NCBI RefSeq assembly: GCF_019209935.1
Contig: NZ_JAHUTN010000008.1
Coordinates: 1 to 64,000, forward strand
DNA: 64,000 nt
Direction: 5' to 3'
Origin: Corynebacterium sp. TAE3-ERU16
Lineage (GTDB): Bacteria > Actinomycetota > Actinomycetes > Mycobacteriales > Mycobacteriaceae
Under the pieces are notes generated by a model. That model was not told the origin of the DNA and made no database searches. It saw nothing but the letters and a program-made list of their open reading frames with translations. Below, in pieces: positions 51,863 through 61,290 of the stretch (positions are counted from its first letter, which is position 1; every line of letters starts with the position of its first letter). The position numbers and the translations under genes are program-made.

Positions 51863-54010
51863 CTACTCCGTGGTACCCGCAGCCACGGGTTCCGCCGACC
51901 GCGCCGGCCACCAGATCCGCTCACCGATGAGCTCGAAGAGTGCCGGCACGACGAGGGTCCGGACCAGGAAGGTGTCGAGCAGGATGCCGAAGCCGACGAT
52001 GATGCCGACCTGCGTGAGGGTGATGAGAGGGAGCACCCCGAGTACCACGAACACCGCGGCCAGAACGATACCGGCCGAGGTGATCACCCCACCGGTGAGC
52101 GCCACCGCGCGCACCATCCCACGTCGGACGCCCCTTCCCCCGCTCTCCTCCTTGGCACGGAGCACGAGGAACACCGTGTAGTCGATCCCGAGTGCGATCA
52201 GGAACAGGATGGAGTAGAGGGGGGCGGCCGTGTCCAGGCCCGGGAACCCGAAGACGTGGTCGGAGATCCAGGTGCCCACACCGAGGGCGGCGGCGGTGGA
52301 CAGCGCCGCGGCCGCGAGCAGCAGAAGCGGGGCCAGAACGGCACGCAGCACCACCACGAGAACCAGGAACACCACCAGCAGGATCAGGGGTACGCAGACG
52401 CGTAGATCCCTCAGGGTGGCGTCACGGCTGTCCAGATCTCGGGCTGCCGCACCACCGACGACGGCATCAGGGTCCGCCGCACGTGCGATGTCCCGGGTCT
52501 CGTGGATCAGCTCGAAGGACCGGGGCGAGGCGGGTTCCGCGTCCGGTAGAACCGTGAGCCGGGCGAGCGCTCCGTCGGTGCTCTCCACCGGTGGGCCGAG
52601 CACGGTGAGGTCGGGGTGTGCGCTGATTTCGTCTCTGATCCCCGACACCGCCTCGATGTCAGCGATGACGAGTAGCGGCGCAGACGCGCCCGCGGGGGCG
52701 TTCTCGGCGAGGGTCCGCTGTCCTGCGACGGCCTCGGAGTCGGTCCGGAACTGTTCGGTCGTGGACAATCCGAATCGCGTACCGGCGAGACCGGCGGTCA
52801 TGCAGAGGAGGACGAGGACCATCACGGCAAGTACGGCACCCGGACGTCGGGAGACCGCCCCGGCGACCCGCCCGAAAACTCCACCGTCGTCTGTCTGCGG
52901 GTGTCCGTCAGCACGGGGAACCCTCGGCCAGAACAGCCCCCGGCCACAGACCGAAAGCAGTGCGGGCAGGAGAACGAGTGCGAAGAGAAGGGCGAGCAGC
53001 AGACCGATCGCACTCGAGATACCGAGGCTCCGGAACGCCGGAACCGTCGCTGCGATCAGGGTGAGCAGCGCGAGCACGACCGTCAGGTTCGACGACAGAA
53101 TGGCCGGGGTCGCACTCCGCAGGGCACAACCCAGGGCCTGCCGGTGGCACGGCCGCGTCCTCAGCTCCTCCCTGTACCTGCTCACCAGCAGCAGCGCGTA
53201 GTTCGTCCCGGCACCGAACACCAGCACCGAGGTGATTCCCGCTGTTGAGCCGTCGTTGGCGAACCATCCCGTGGTGGAGGAGAGCCAGGCGGTGACCGCG
53301 GCAGCGGCCCGGTCCGCGAGCGCCACGACGACCAGGGGGATGAGCCAGAGAATGGGGGAGCGGTAGGTGAGAATGAGCAGTACCGCGACCACCGCGGCGG
53401 TGACAGCGAGCAATGTGACGTTCGCCCCCGAGAATGCCGCCGCGGTGTCGGCCGCGAAGCCCGCCGGTCCGGTCACCTCGACGCGGACACCCCGGGGAAG
53501 ATCCTCCCGGGCGGACGACCGGAGCTCGGTCACCGCATCGTTGAGTCCGAAGCCGTTCAGGTCCGCCGGCAGGAGGACCGTGGCCTGCGCGGCCCGCTCC
53601 GACAGCGGCACCGTCGGACCCGCACGTCGCAGCGCCCGCCCATCGGGCAGGTCCATGCCCGCGAGGCGTTCCACCGATCCGTCGATGGCCTTCAACCGCT
53701 CGGTACCCAGCGTGCCGTCAGTGGAGTACACCAGGACAGCGGGCAGGTTGTCGCCGCCCGGGAAGCGTTCCTGGAGTTGCCCGGCCCGGGCGGACTCGGC
53801 TGTGCCCGGCAGACCCTGGGGAGCCCCGTCGGAGTCTCCGGCTCCGGCACTCAGGAACTGCAGTCCCGCGAAAAGCAGCAGAAACCCGAGGATCGTGGCC
53901 CATGCCACGCCTTTCTTCGCCACGAACGGGGGGCCTGCCGCGACGGGCGCCGCCCGGTCCACTGTCGTTCGCGCTGCGGATACCGGGGCCTCGGGACGGT
54001 TGGAGTTCAT
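51863..54010 (-). CDS. MMPL/RND family transporter
   Basis: This 715-aa membrane protein has a first membrane helix at about residues 35-55, a large extracytoplasmic domain, then two blocks of five to six helices separated by a second domain. The ALADRAAAA and GIDYTVFLVLRAKEE segments match MMPL helices, whose Asp/Tyr residues carry protons. Members move lipids, such as mycolates, or drugs across the envelope. It is shorter than mycobacterial MmpL3. The substrate is not predictable. Confidence 0.9.
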   Translation of the reverse strand: MNSNRPEAPVSAARTTVDRAAPVAAGPPFVAKKGVAWATILGFLLLFAGLQFLSAGAGDSDGAPQGLPGTAESARAGQLQERFPGGDNLPAVLVYSTDGTLGTERLKAIDGSVERLAGMDLPDGRALRRAGPTVPLSERAAQATVLLPADLNGFGLNDAVTELRSSAREDLPRGVRVEVTGPAGFAADTAAAFSGANVTLLAVTAAVVAVLLILTYRSPILWLIPLVVVALADRAAAAVTAWLSSTTGWFANDGSTAGITSVLVFGAGTNYALLLVSRYREELRTRPCHRQALGCALRSATPAILSSNLTVVLALLTLIAATVPAFRSLGISSAIGLLLALLFALVLLPALLSVCGRGLFWPRVPRADGHPQTDDGGVFGRVAGAVSRRPGAVLAVMVLVLLCMTAGLAGTRFGLSTTEQFRTDSEAVAGQRTLAENAPAGASAPLLVIADIEAVSGIRDEISAHPDLTVLGPPVESTDGALARLTVLPDAEPASPRSFELIHETRDIARAADPDAVVGGAAARDLDSRDATLRDLRVCVPLILLVVFLVLVVVLRAVLAPLLLLAAAALSTAAALGVGTWISDHVFGFPGLDTAAPLYSILFLIALGIDYTVFLVLRAKEESGGRGVRRGMVRAVALTGGVITSAGIVLAAVFVVLGVLPLITLTQVGIIVGFGILLDTFLVRTLVVPALFELIGERIWWPARSAEPVAAGTTE

Positions 54011-54114
54011 GAACCCATGTTTCCACAGGAATACGACGATGTGCAGCAGCCGATGCGATCCGCGTGAGCTCCCGGATGGCTGTCCGGTTCCGGAGCGCCA
54101 CCTAGACTGTCACC

Positions 54115-55113
54115 ATGTTCAGTCGTATCAGACGTCCGCGGATCGACCCGCTGATCGTCCTCATTCTCCTCGCCGTTCTCCTCGCCGTGATTCTGCCCGT
54201 GCGGGGTGAGGCGGCGACGGTGTTCTCCGTGGCGACGAAGCTCGCGATCGCGCTCCTGTTCTTCGTCTACGGTGCGCGCCTTTCACCCACCGAGGCTCTC
54301 GCCGGTCTCCGGCACTGGCGGCTGCACGTCACCATACTGGCCTTCACCTACGTGGTCTTCCCGCTGATCGGTGTGGCACTCATGCCCTTCGAGAACCTGT
54401 TCCCGACAGGCCTGTTCCTGGGGATCGTGTATCTGACACTGGTTCCGTCCACCGTCCAGTCCTCGGTCGCATTCACCTCGATCGCCCGGGGAAACGTCGC
54501 CGGGGCCATCATCAGTGCCTCAGCGTCGAATCTGCTCGGCGTGGTTCTCACACCGGTGCTGGTAATGCTCCTGATGAGCCAGGGCGGTCACGTCCATGTC
54601 AGTAGTCAGGTGTTCCTCGACATCGCGATACAGCTCCTCCTGCCGTTCTTCCTGGGGCAACTCGCACGGCCGTGGATCAGATCGATCGTGTCTCATTCCG
54701 CGGCGAAGATCATCGATCGCGGCTCCATCACCATGGTGGTCTATTCGGCGTTCTCGGCGGGAATGGTGGAGGGCATCTGGTCCCGGGTGACACCGCTGGA
54801 TCTGATCGGACTGGTGCTGTTCTCCGTCGTCCTCGTCGCATTCATGCTGTGGCTCACGCGGTTCGGCGCGCAACGACTGGGGTTCAACCGGGCAGACACC
54901 CTCGCCATCCAGTTCTGTGGTACGAAGAAGTCCCTCGCCACCGGATTGCCGATGGCCGCCGTCATCTTCGGTACCGGGGAACTCGGCCTGCTCATTCTGC
55001 CGCTGATGATCTTCCACCAGATTCAGCTGATGATGTGCGCCGCCCTGGCATCGCACTACGCTGCTCGGCAGCCGGAGTCGGTACCCGTCCGCGGGACGAT
55101 CGACCGAACCTGA
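54115..55113 (+). CDS. Bile acid:sodium symporter family protein (YfeH-like)
   Basis: This 332-aa membrane protein has about ten transmembrane helices. The family feature is the pair of crossover motifs, here seen around PSTVQSSVAFTSIARGNVAG and FCGTKKSLATGLPMA. Substrates of the bacterial family are poorly known. It is convergent with yqgE, with a parS-like site between the two. Confidence 0.85.
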   Translation: MFSRIRRPRIDPLIVLILLAVLLAVILPVRGEAATVFSVATKLAIALLFFVYGARLSPTEALAGLRHWRLHVTILAFTYVVFPLIGVALMPFENLFPTGLFLGIVYLTLVPSTVQSSVAFTSIARGNVAGAIISASASNLLGVVLTPVLVMLLMSQGGHVHVSSQVFLDIAIQLLLPFFLGQLARPWIRSIVSHSAAKIIDRGSITMVVYSAFSAGMVEGIWSRVTPLDLIGLVLFSVVLVAFMLWLTRFGAQRLGFNRADTLAIQFCGTKKSLATGLPMAAVIFGTGELGLLILPLMIFHQIQLMMCAALASHYAARQPESVPVRGTIDRT

Positions 55114-55144
55114 CGCTCCACCGGGTAGCCCACCGTTCCCCGGT

Positions 55145-55160
55145 GGTTTCACGTGAAACA
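55145..55160 (+). other. parS-like site 6 (15/16)
   Basis: GGTTTCACGTGAAACA differs from the ParB consensus TGTTTCACGTGAAACA at the first base. It lies in the 74-nt gap between the symporter gene and the convergent yqgE gene. Confidence 0.85.
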
Positions 55161-55187
55161 TCGACCGGCTGAAGTCGGTGGGGGCCG

Positions 55188-55793
55188 TCAGTTGTCTCTC
55201 GGATCCACGGGGAACGTGGCGAAAGCGGGCAGCGGTGCCGGTTGTCGACGCATGACATCACTCCAGAGGTCGGCCGGCCCCGGGGCGAGAATGTCGCCCG
55301 GCAGGGCGGGCGCGATGTACCAGTCGCCCCGCGCGATCTCCTCGTCGAGCTGTCCCGGTGCCCACTCCGCGAAACCGGCGAAGAGTCTGACGCCATCGAG
55401 CTGGGTCGCGAGCTCCGCCGGATCGGCGGCGCCGTTGACGTACACGATGCGGTTCGCGCAGCGGGTCAACTGCGGATTGTCGGAGGGATCGACCCCGTTC
55501 TTCGTCACCCCGACACAGAGCACCGTGTCGCGGGAGAGGGGACCACCGACGTACAGGGCCTTCGGCTTGGCGGTGATCGCGAGCCATTCCGGCATGACCT
55601 CGTCGACGGCCAGTTCACTGCGCGCGACGAGGTTGACACCGAACGTCCCGGTGTCGCCGTGTTCGATGACGAACACCACACTCCGGGTAAACTCACCCGC
55701 GACGAGGCCGGGGGCCGCGACGAGGAGCATGCCGGGGGCGGGATCGGTGCGTTCCAGGGCGTTGAAGAGCCGGTCTCCGAAAAGCTCACTCAT
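55188..55793 (-). CDS. UPF0301 (YqgE/AlgH) family protein
   Basis: This 201-aa protein belongs to the widely conserved AlgH/YqgE family: MLLVAAPGLVAGEFTRSVVFVIEH, then GGPLSRDTVLCV and RLFAGFAEWAPGQLDEEI. Its biochemical function is not established. I chose ATG 55793 (MSELFGD). It overlaps the pcnA stop by 8 nt, so the two genes are translated together. Confidence 0.92.
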   Translation of the reverse strand: MSELFGDRLFNALERTDPAPGMLLVAAPGLVAGEFTRSVVFVIEHGDTGTFGVNLVARSELAVDEVMPEWLAITAKPKALYVGGPLSRDTVLCVGVTKNGVDPSDNPQLTRCANRIVYVNGAADPAELATQLDGVRLFAGFAEWAPGQLDEEIARGDWYIAPALPGDILAPGPADLWSDVMRRQPAPLPAFATFPVDPRDN

Positions 55794-57306
55794 TGTCTCG
55801 ATCCTCCGTCGTGTCCGGTGCCACGGATCCACCGCTCTGCCCACACCACCAGGCGAGTAGTGCCTCCACCGCTTCATCGTGTTCGAGGGGGCCGCGTTCC
55901 AGTCGCAGCTCCTTCAGGAACGCCCACGCCCGACCGACCTCCGGGCCGGGGGAGATGTCGAGCAGTCTCATGATCTCGTTGCCGTCCAGATCCGGTCGGA
56001 CGCGGGCGAGATCCTCCTTCTGCCCGATCTCCGCGATCCTCTCCTCGAGGTGATCGTACGTCCGGGCGAGACGTTCCGCTTTCCGACGGTTCCGGGTGGT
56101 GACGTCAGCGCGGACCAGCTTGTGCAGTCGCTGCAGTTGGTCCCCGGCGTCCGTGACGTAGCGGCGGACGGCGGAATCGGTCCAGCGGCTCTCTCCGTAG
56201 CCGTGGAACCGCATGTGCAGGAACACGAGCTGATTGACCTCGTTGATCACGTGCTTCGGGTACTTCAGTGCCCGGAGGCGTCGTCGGGCGAGCTTCGCAC
56301 CCACGACCTCGTGCTGGTGGAAGGTGACCGCCCCGTCCCCGTTGAAGGCCCGGGTGTCGGGCTTGCCGATGTCATGGAGCAGGGCCGCCCAACGGAGGAC
56401 GAGGTCGGGGCCGTCCTCCTCCTTGTCCATGACCTGGCGGAGGACCTGCAGTGAGTGCGCGTAGACATCTTTGTGCTGGCGGTGCTCGTCCTGGGTGAGT
56501 CGGAGGGCCGGGATCTCGGGGAAGATGATGTCCGCGATACCGGTGTCGACCATCAGGTCGATACCCAACCAGGGGACCCGACCGAGCATCATCTTGTCGA
56601 GTTCCGCCTGAACCCGCTCAACGGTGATCCTGCCGATCTGACCGGCCATCGCACTCATCGCGGAATGCACCCGTTCCGCGGGCCGGAAATCCAGCTGTGA
56701 GACGAAACGGGCCGCACGCAGCATTCTCAGGGGATCATCGTTGAAACTCTGCTCCGGTGTCGCCGGGGTGTCGAGGACACCCGCAGCGAGATCCGCGAGC
56801 CCGCCGACGGGATCGTGGAACCGGAAGGATCCGTCGGGGAGCAACTCGACAGCCATCGCATTGACCCTGAAGTCACGTCGGATCAGATCACCGTCGAGGG
56901 TGTCGCCGTAGCTGACCTCAGGATTTCGGCTCTGACCATCGTAGGTGTCGGACCGGAACGTCGTGATCTCGATCTGCTTTCCGGCCTTCTCCGCCGAGAG
57001 TGTCCCGAAATCGATGCCCGTGTCCCAGACGGTGTCCGCGTAGCCGTCGAGGATCTTCCTGACGAGATCAGGGCGGGCGGGGGTGGTGAAGTCGAGATCG
57101 GTTCCGAGCCGACCGAGCAACGCATCCCGGACCGATCCTCCGACGAGGTAGAGCGCCACACCGTGGTCGGCGAAACGTTGTGCAAGAGGCTGCAGCACGG
57201 GCCTGAGTTCGGCGAAAGCCCTCTCCGCATCTGCGAGCACGGATACCGTTCCGGTGTCGGTGCCGGGACGCTGGCCGGGGTGTCCTGTTGCTTCCTCGTT
57301 TTTCAC
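55786..57306 (-). CDS. pcnA: CCA tRNA nucleotidyltransferase
   Basis: This 506-aa enzyme adds or repairs the 3' CCA of tRNAs. The nucleotidyltransferase domain includes [22 protein letters not shown] with the catalytic DLD, and [11 protein letters not shown] follows. An HD domain (HDIGKPDTR) comes later. It is divergent from the Nudix gene across 150 nt and coupled to yqgE. Actinobacterial genomes commonly place this gene beside the Nudix / DUF6049 / murJ cluster, as here. Confidence 0.94.
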   Translation of the reverse strand: MKNEEATGHPGQRPGTDTGTVSVLADAERAFAELRPVLQPLAQRFADHGVALYLVGGSVRDALLGRLGTDLDFTTPARPDLVRKILDGYADTVWDTGIDFGTLSAEKAGKQIEITTFRSDTYDGQSRNPEVSYGDTLDGDLIRRDFRVNAMAVELLPDGSFRFHDPVGGLADLAAGVLDTPATPEQSFNDDPLRMLRAARFVSQLDFRPAERVHSAMSAMAGQIGRITVERVQAELDKMMLGRVPWLGIDLMVDTGIADIIFPEIPALRLTQDEHRQHKDVYAHSLQVLRQVMDKEEDGPDLVLRWAALLHDIGKPDTRAFNGDGAVTFHQHEVVGAKLARRRLRALKYPKHVINEVNQLVFLHMRFHGYGESRWTDSAVRRYVTDAGDQLQRLHKLVRADVTTRNRRKAERLARTYDHLEERIAEIGQKEDLARVRPDLDGNEIMRLLDISPGPEVGRAWAFLKELRLERGPLEHDEAVEALLAWWCGQSGGSVAPDTTEDRDNE

Positions 57307-57456
57307 CCGGTCGAGTCTACCCGGCGTGCCGGGACCCCGGAACCGCGCGGAGGCAGGCGCAGGCGGGATCGGAGCGGCCCCGCCGGAGATCGTCGGGATC
57401 CGGCCGCAGCGGGTCGGAGTTCCACGCGGGTGTCCGGCAGGTTACGATCATGGGAT

Positions 57457-58461
57457 ATGAGCGACAGCGAGCGGCAGCACGCCGAGAAGCAGCCCGGACG
57501 TCGCCGACGTGGCCGTCGGCGACGTCGCTCGCATGGTCGCGCCCGCAAGAACGACCCTCGGAACACCGGCAGCGGACCGGAACCAAGGACCGGCACCTCG
57601 ACATCCGATCCGGCGGCACCCGCCGTCCCGGGTTCGACGGGATCATCCGGTGCACCGGACACATCCGGGACGGGTGATGACAGGCGGTCCAGCGGCAGCG
57701 GACGCAGGCGTTCCCGGCGACGCCGGGGACACGGAAAGAAGACGCACACCGCCAGGCCGGTGCAGACCCCTGATGCCGCCGTCGAAAAGGCCGGGGGCGA
57801 CAGGCAGAGCCCTCCACCGGAGAAATCCGGCGCACGGAGCGGGGAGACCACCGACCGGGGGAGCGCCCGACGCCGGGACCCGGGCACCCGGAACCGGAAA
57901 GGCGGTCGTCGGAACCGCCCCGGGGACTCCCCCCGTACCCACAGCCAACGTCCCCGAATGCAGACGAATGACGAAACCTCGGCCGGTGGGCTCGTCCTGT
58001 CGGGTCTGGCCGAATCCGTTCAGGAGAACGGAACCGTTGATCTGGGACGGATCTACGTCGCGTTGATCGGACGGCTGGACCGCCGGGGTCGGCTCCTCTG
58101 GTCGATGCCCAAGGGTCACGTCGAGCCCGGCGAGGGACATGCCGCGACCGCGGAGCGTGAGGTGTGGGAGGAGACCGGGATCTCCGGTGAGGTGTTCGCG
58201 GAGCTCGGTGTCATCGACTACTGGTTCGTCTCCGAGGGGGTACGCATCCACAAGACCGTGCACCATCACCTGCTCCGCTACGTCGACGGAGATCTCAACG
58301 ATGAGGATCCGGAGGTCACCGAGGTGACCTGGGTACCGGCCAGCGAGCTCACCGAACGGCTCGCCTATGCGGATGAACGCAAGTTGGCGCGCTACGCGCA
58401 CGACATGCTTCCCGAACTCGCCCGTCGGGAAAAGTCGGAGGGGAGAAGGACCCCCCGGTGA
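57457..58461 (+). CDS. Nudix hydrolase with Arg-rich disordered N-terminal tail
   Basis: The last ~160 residues of this 334-aa protein form a Nudix domain with box [23 protein letters not shown] (starting near residue 220). The first ~170 are Arg/Gly/Ser-rich ([17 protein letters not shown]) and probably disordered. The mycobacterial gene at this position (MutT4) is shorter. The start is ATG 57457, directly after a possible promoter region shared with pcnA. The basic tail may bind RNA or DNA. Its stop overlaps the next gene as GTGA. Confidence 0.88.
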   Translation: MSDSERQHAEKQPGRRRRGRRRRRSHGRARKNDPRNTGSGPEPRTGTSTSDPAAPAVPGSTGSSGAPDTSGTGDDRRSSGSGRRRSRRRRGHGKKTHTARPVQTPDAAVEKAGGDRQSPPPEKSGARSGETTDRGSARRRDPGTRNRKGGRRNRPGDSPRTHSQRPRMQTNDETSAGGLVLSGLAESVQENGTVDLGRIYVALIGRLDRRGRLLWSMPKGHVEPGEGHAATAEREVWEETGISGEVFAELGVIDYWFVSEGVRIHKTVHHHLLRYVDGDLNDEDPEVTEVTWVPASELTERLAYADERKLARYAHDMLPELARREKSEGRRTPR

Positions 58462-61142
58462 TTCCGTCCGACTTCCCGCGCTCCACCGCCGCCCACCTCA
58501 CGGACGGTGATCGGGCAGAAAATCGCGTACGCCGGGTACGCGCCCTGAGCGGTACCCTGCTCGCCGCCGGGCTCCTCGCCGTGACCACCATCGGAGAGGC
58601 CGGTCATCCCGCGATCGTCACGGCCCAGGAGCGGTCGGTGGTGGGTCTCCCGGACGGGTCGGCGACTCAGTGGAGGAATCCCTCCATTCGCGAAGATGAC
58701 GCCGCGAACGATATAGAGATCAGGCTCGAGTCACCACTCGAGAACCTCCGGCCCGGGATGAAACAAGTCGTCAGCGTGACGATCGAGAATCACTCGGATC
58801 AAGTGGTGGATGATCTATCACTTCGCCTTCAGCGCGCTGACCCCGTCGACGACACCGCCGCCGCCCGGCTGGCACTGACCGACGATCAGTCGGCATACGG
58901 CTACACCGGACCATTCACCGACCTGCCGACCCCGTTGAATCCGGGCGATTCGGTGACGGTCGGCCTGCCACTGGACACCTCCCCGGGTTCACCGGACGGC
59001 CTGGGTATCGGTGATCCCGGGGTCTACCCCGTCATGATCAACCTGAACGGCCGGCCGGGGGAAGGCATCATCAGATACCTCACCTCGGAGCGCTTCCTCC
59101 TGACGGTCGGTGATCCAGACGCAACCCCCCACCCGTCCACCGCACCCGGGGTGACGATGCTGTGGCCCCTCACCGCCCCCACCGGACTCGTGGCGGGTGA
59201 GACGGGTGAGGCACCGCTCACCGCACCTCTGCTGCTCGAGAACGATGATCTCGCCACCCAACTCCGGGAGGGCGGTCGCCTCGACCAACTCCTCGACACC
59301 TACATCGACGCAACCTCGGGGGATTCGGGCTCCGCCCTCCGGGAGGCGACCTGCCTCGCCGTCGACCCCCAGCTGATCGATGTCGTCGACCGGATGCGCG
59401 ACGGGTACACCGTGACCGCTGAACGGCCGAGTCCGGTATCCGGGGCACCACGACTCCGCGACAGCTGGCGCGCGGAGGCGTCCACGCCCAACGTCGAGCA
59501 ACCGGGAGCGGGCGCGGCCGCCGCGGAGGACTGGCTGGCCCGGCTCCGGACGGCGGCCGGACAGGGCTGCACGGTGGCACTGCCGTGGGCCGGCACCGAC
59601 ATCAACGCGGTGACCCGGACGGGCAACCAGTGGTTGGTCCGTGAGGCGTTGTCCCGCGGGACATCGGTGATCGCCGATGTCCTGGACACGGAACCCGAGC
59701 GGAACCTCGTGATCCCGTTGTCCGGCTACGTGACCGAGTCAACTGCCGCCTGGCTCCCCCTCTCGGACACCACCGGAGCGGAGAACTCCGTCGACCCCGA
59801 ATCCGCCTGGGAGATGCTGCAACGGAACGGGCTGCCGACGGTCCGACACCCGGCAGACACCGCGGCCCTCGAGGACCCGGAGATGCCGGACCCCTATCCC
59901 CTGGAGCCGTTGCCGGTCCCGAGCACGGGGATCCGCGTCCTCGTGACCGACAACAGTGTGTGGAACGCCCCCACGAAGGGAAGGTTCGCGAGCCTCGGCC
60001 CCGGAGTGACCGGCGTGACCTACCAGGGCTCACTCGCTGCGACACTCGCGGCGACCGGTCCGGAACCGTTGACGGTCGGATACAGCAACCCGGAGACGCG
60101 CCATGATCCGAACCTCGACTCCGGGAGAGCGAGACTCACCACCGGAAAAACCGCGCTGCGGCTCGCGGTGGATGCTGCCCGAGGGACCGCCGCCCCATCC
60201 GTCGCCGGGGACCGTGGCCGGACTCCCGAGGCACCGGAACCGGTCATCGTCGTCCCGCCGGCGGCCCCGGCGGCCCCGGCGGACAGTGCGGAGCTGCTCC
60301 ACACCGTCGCCCGGCTCCTGGAATCGGGTCAGGCACGTCCGCTGAGCCTCCATGAGGCCACGACACCCGATCCCGCCACGGAGGCGGTCCTGGCCCGGTC
60401 TGCGGAACCCGTGGAGCAGGAGCGGGGGACGAGCCGGTTCGGTGCCCCCTTCCCGGACCCGTCGGTACCGTCGGACCGTGAGATCCTCGCCGCCACGCAG
60501 CAGTCGAACTACATGAATGACCTCACCCAACTGATGGTCAACGATCCCGGCATCGCACTGACCCGGTACGAATTCATGCGACCCCTGATGCTCGATCTGC
60601 TTCGGGGACTCACCGTCATCGGCCGCCGTAATGCGGAGGAGTACGCCACCGCGACCGCCCGTGCGGACCGCATCTTCACCCTGAACCGGGAGATGCTCGA
60701 GAGGCTGCAGTCCTCGGTGGCGCTCCTACCGCCCGGCTACGTCTACACGAGGGTGTCCCAGTCCTCCCCGCTGCTCATCGTCGCGCGCAACGGCCTTCCG
60801 CTCCCGGTCGACGGTCGAATCAGCTACCACGGCCCACCCGGCAGTGTCGTGCACGTACCCGACCAGCTCTGGATCCCGGCGAAGGGTTCGATCATGACCC
60901 AGATGACCGCGGACCTCCCGACCGAACCGGACCAGGTGACCCTGGTGCTGCGACTGTCCGGTTCCCAGGGCTCCGTGGTCAGCGATCCGGTGGAGATCAC
61001 GGTCCAGACGCAGGGACCGCTCATCGGTCTCCTCGGTCGATTCATCATCGGGCTTCTGGTCGTGGCCCTGGTCGCCCGACTGATCCAGACGAAGGTCGTG
61101 CGTCGTATCCGGGGCGCACGGGGCACCACCGGTCAACGGTAG
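58458..61142 (+). CDS. Large secreted, membrane-anchored protein (DUF6049-like)
   Basis: This 894-aa protein starts at GTG 58458, overlapping the Nudix stop. It has an N-terminal signal or anchor segment at about residues 30-52, a very long extracytoplasmic part, and a single C-terminal membrane helix ([17 protein letters not shown]) followed by a basic tail. The C-terminal region holds a beta-rich domain. Its position between the Nudix gene and murJ matches a conserved actinobacterial gene. It probably works with MurJ in envelope synthesis, but no activity is known. Confidence 0.82.
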   Translation: MIPSDFPRSTAAHLTDGDRAENRVRRVRALSGTLLAAGLLAVTTIGEAGHPAIVTAQERSVVGLPDGSATQWRNPSIREDDAANDIEIRLESPLENLRPGMKQVVSVTIENHSDQVVDDLSLRLQRADPVDDTAAARLALTDDQSAYGYTGPFTDLPTPLNPGDSVTVGLPLDTSPGSPDGLGIGDPGVYPVMINLNGRPGEGIIRYLTSERFLLTVGDPDATPHPSTAPGVTMLWPLTAPTGLVAGETGEAPLTAPLLLENDDLATQLREGGRLDQLLDTYIDATSGDSGSALREATCLAVDPQLIDVVDRMRDGYTVTAERPSPVSGAPRLRDSWRAEASTPNVEQPGAGAAAAEDWLARLRTAAGQGCTVALPWAGTDINAVTRTGNQWLVREALSRGTSVIADVLDTEPERNLVIPLSGYVTESTAAWLPLSDTTGAENSVDPESAWEMLQRNGLPTVRHPADTAALEDPEMPDPYPLEPLPVPSTGIRVLVTDNSVWNAPTKGRFASLGPGVTGVTYQGSLAATLAATGPEPLTVGYSNPETRHDPNLDSGRARLTTGKTALRLAVDAARGTAAPSVAGDRGRTPEAPEPVIVVPPAAPAAPADSAELLHTVARLLESGQARPLSLHEATTPDPATEAVLARSAEPVEQERGTSRFGAPFPDPSVPSDREILAATQQSNYMNDLTQLMVNDPGIALTRYEFMRPLMLDLLRGLTVIGRRNAEEYATATARADRIFTLNREMLERLQSSVALLPPGYVYTRVSQSSPLLIVARNGLPLPVDGRISYHGPPGSVVHVPDQLWIPAKGSIMTQMTADLPTEPDQVTLVLRLSGSQGSVVSDPVEITVQTQGPLIGLLGRFIIGLLVVALVARLIQTKVVRRIRGARGTTGQR

Positions 61143-61290
61143 GGGAGTGGCCGGACCGCCCCGGTTCGAGGCGTTCCCCGCACGGGGTATCCGCATGAAA
61201 TCCGGTGACCCGAACGAAAGCTCCCCGGCCGGCGATCCGCCGCGCCCGGATGAGGACCGTTTACCTCCTTCCACACGATCCTGTTAGACA

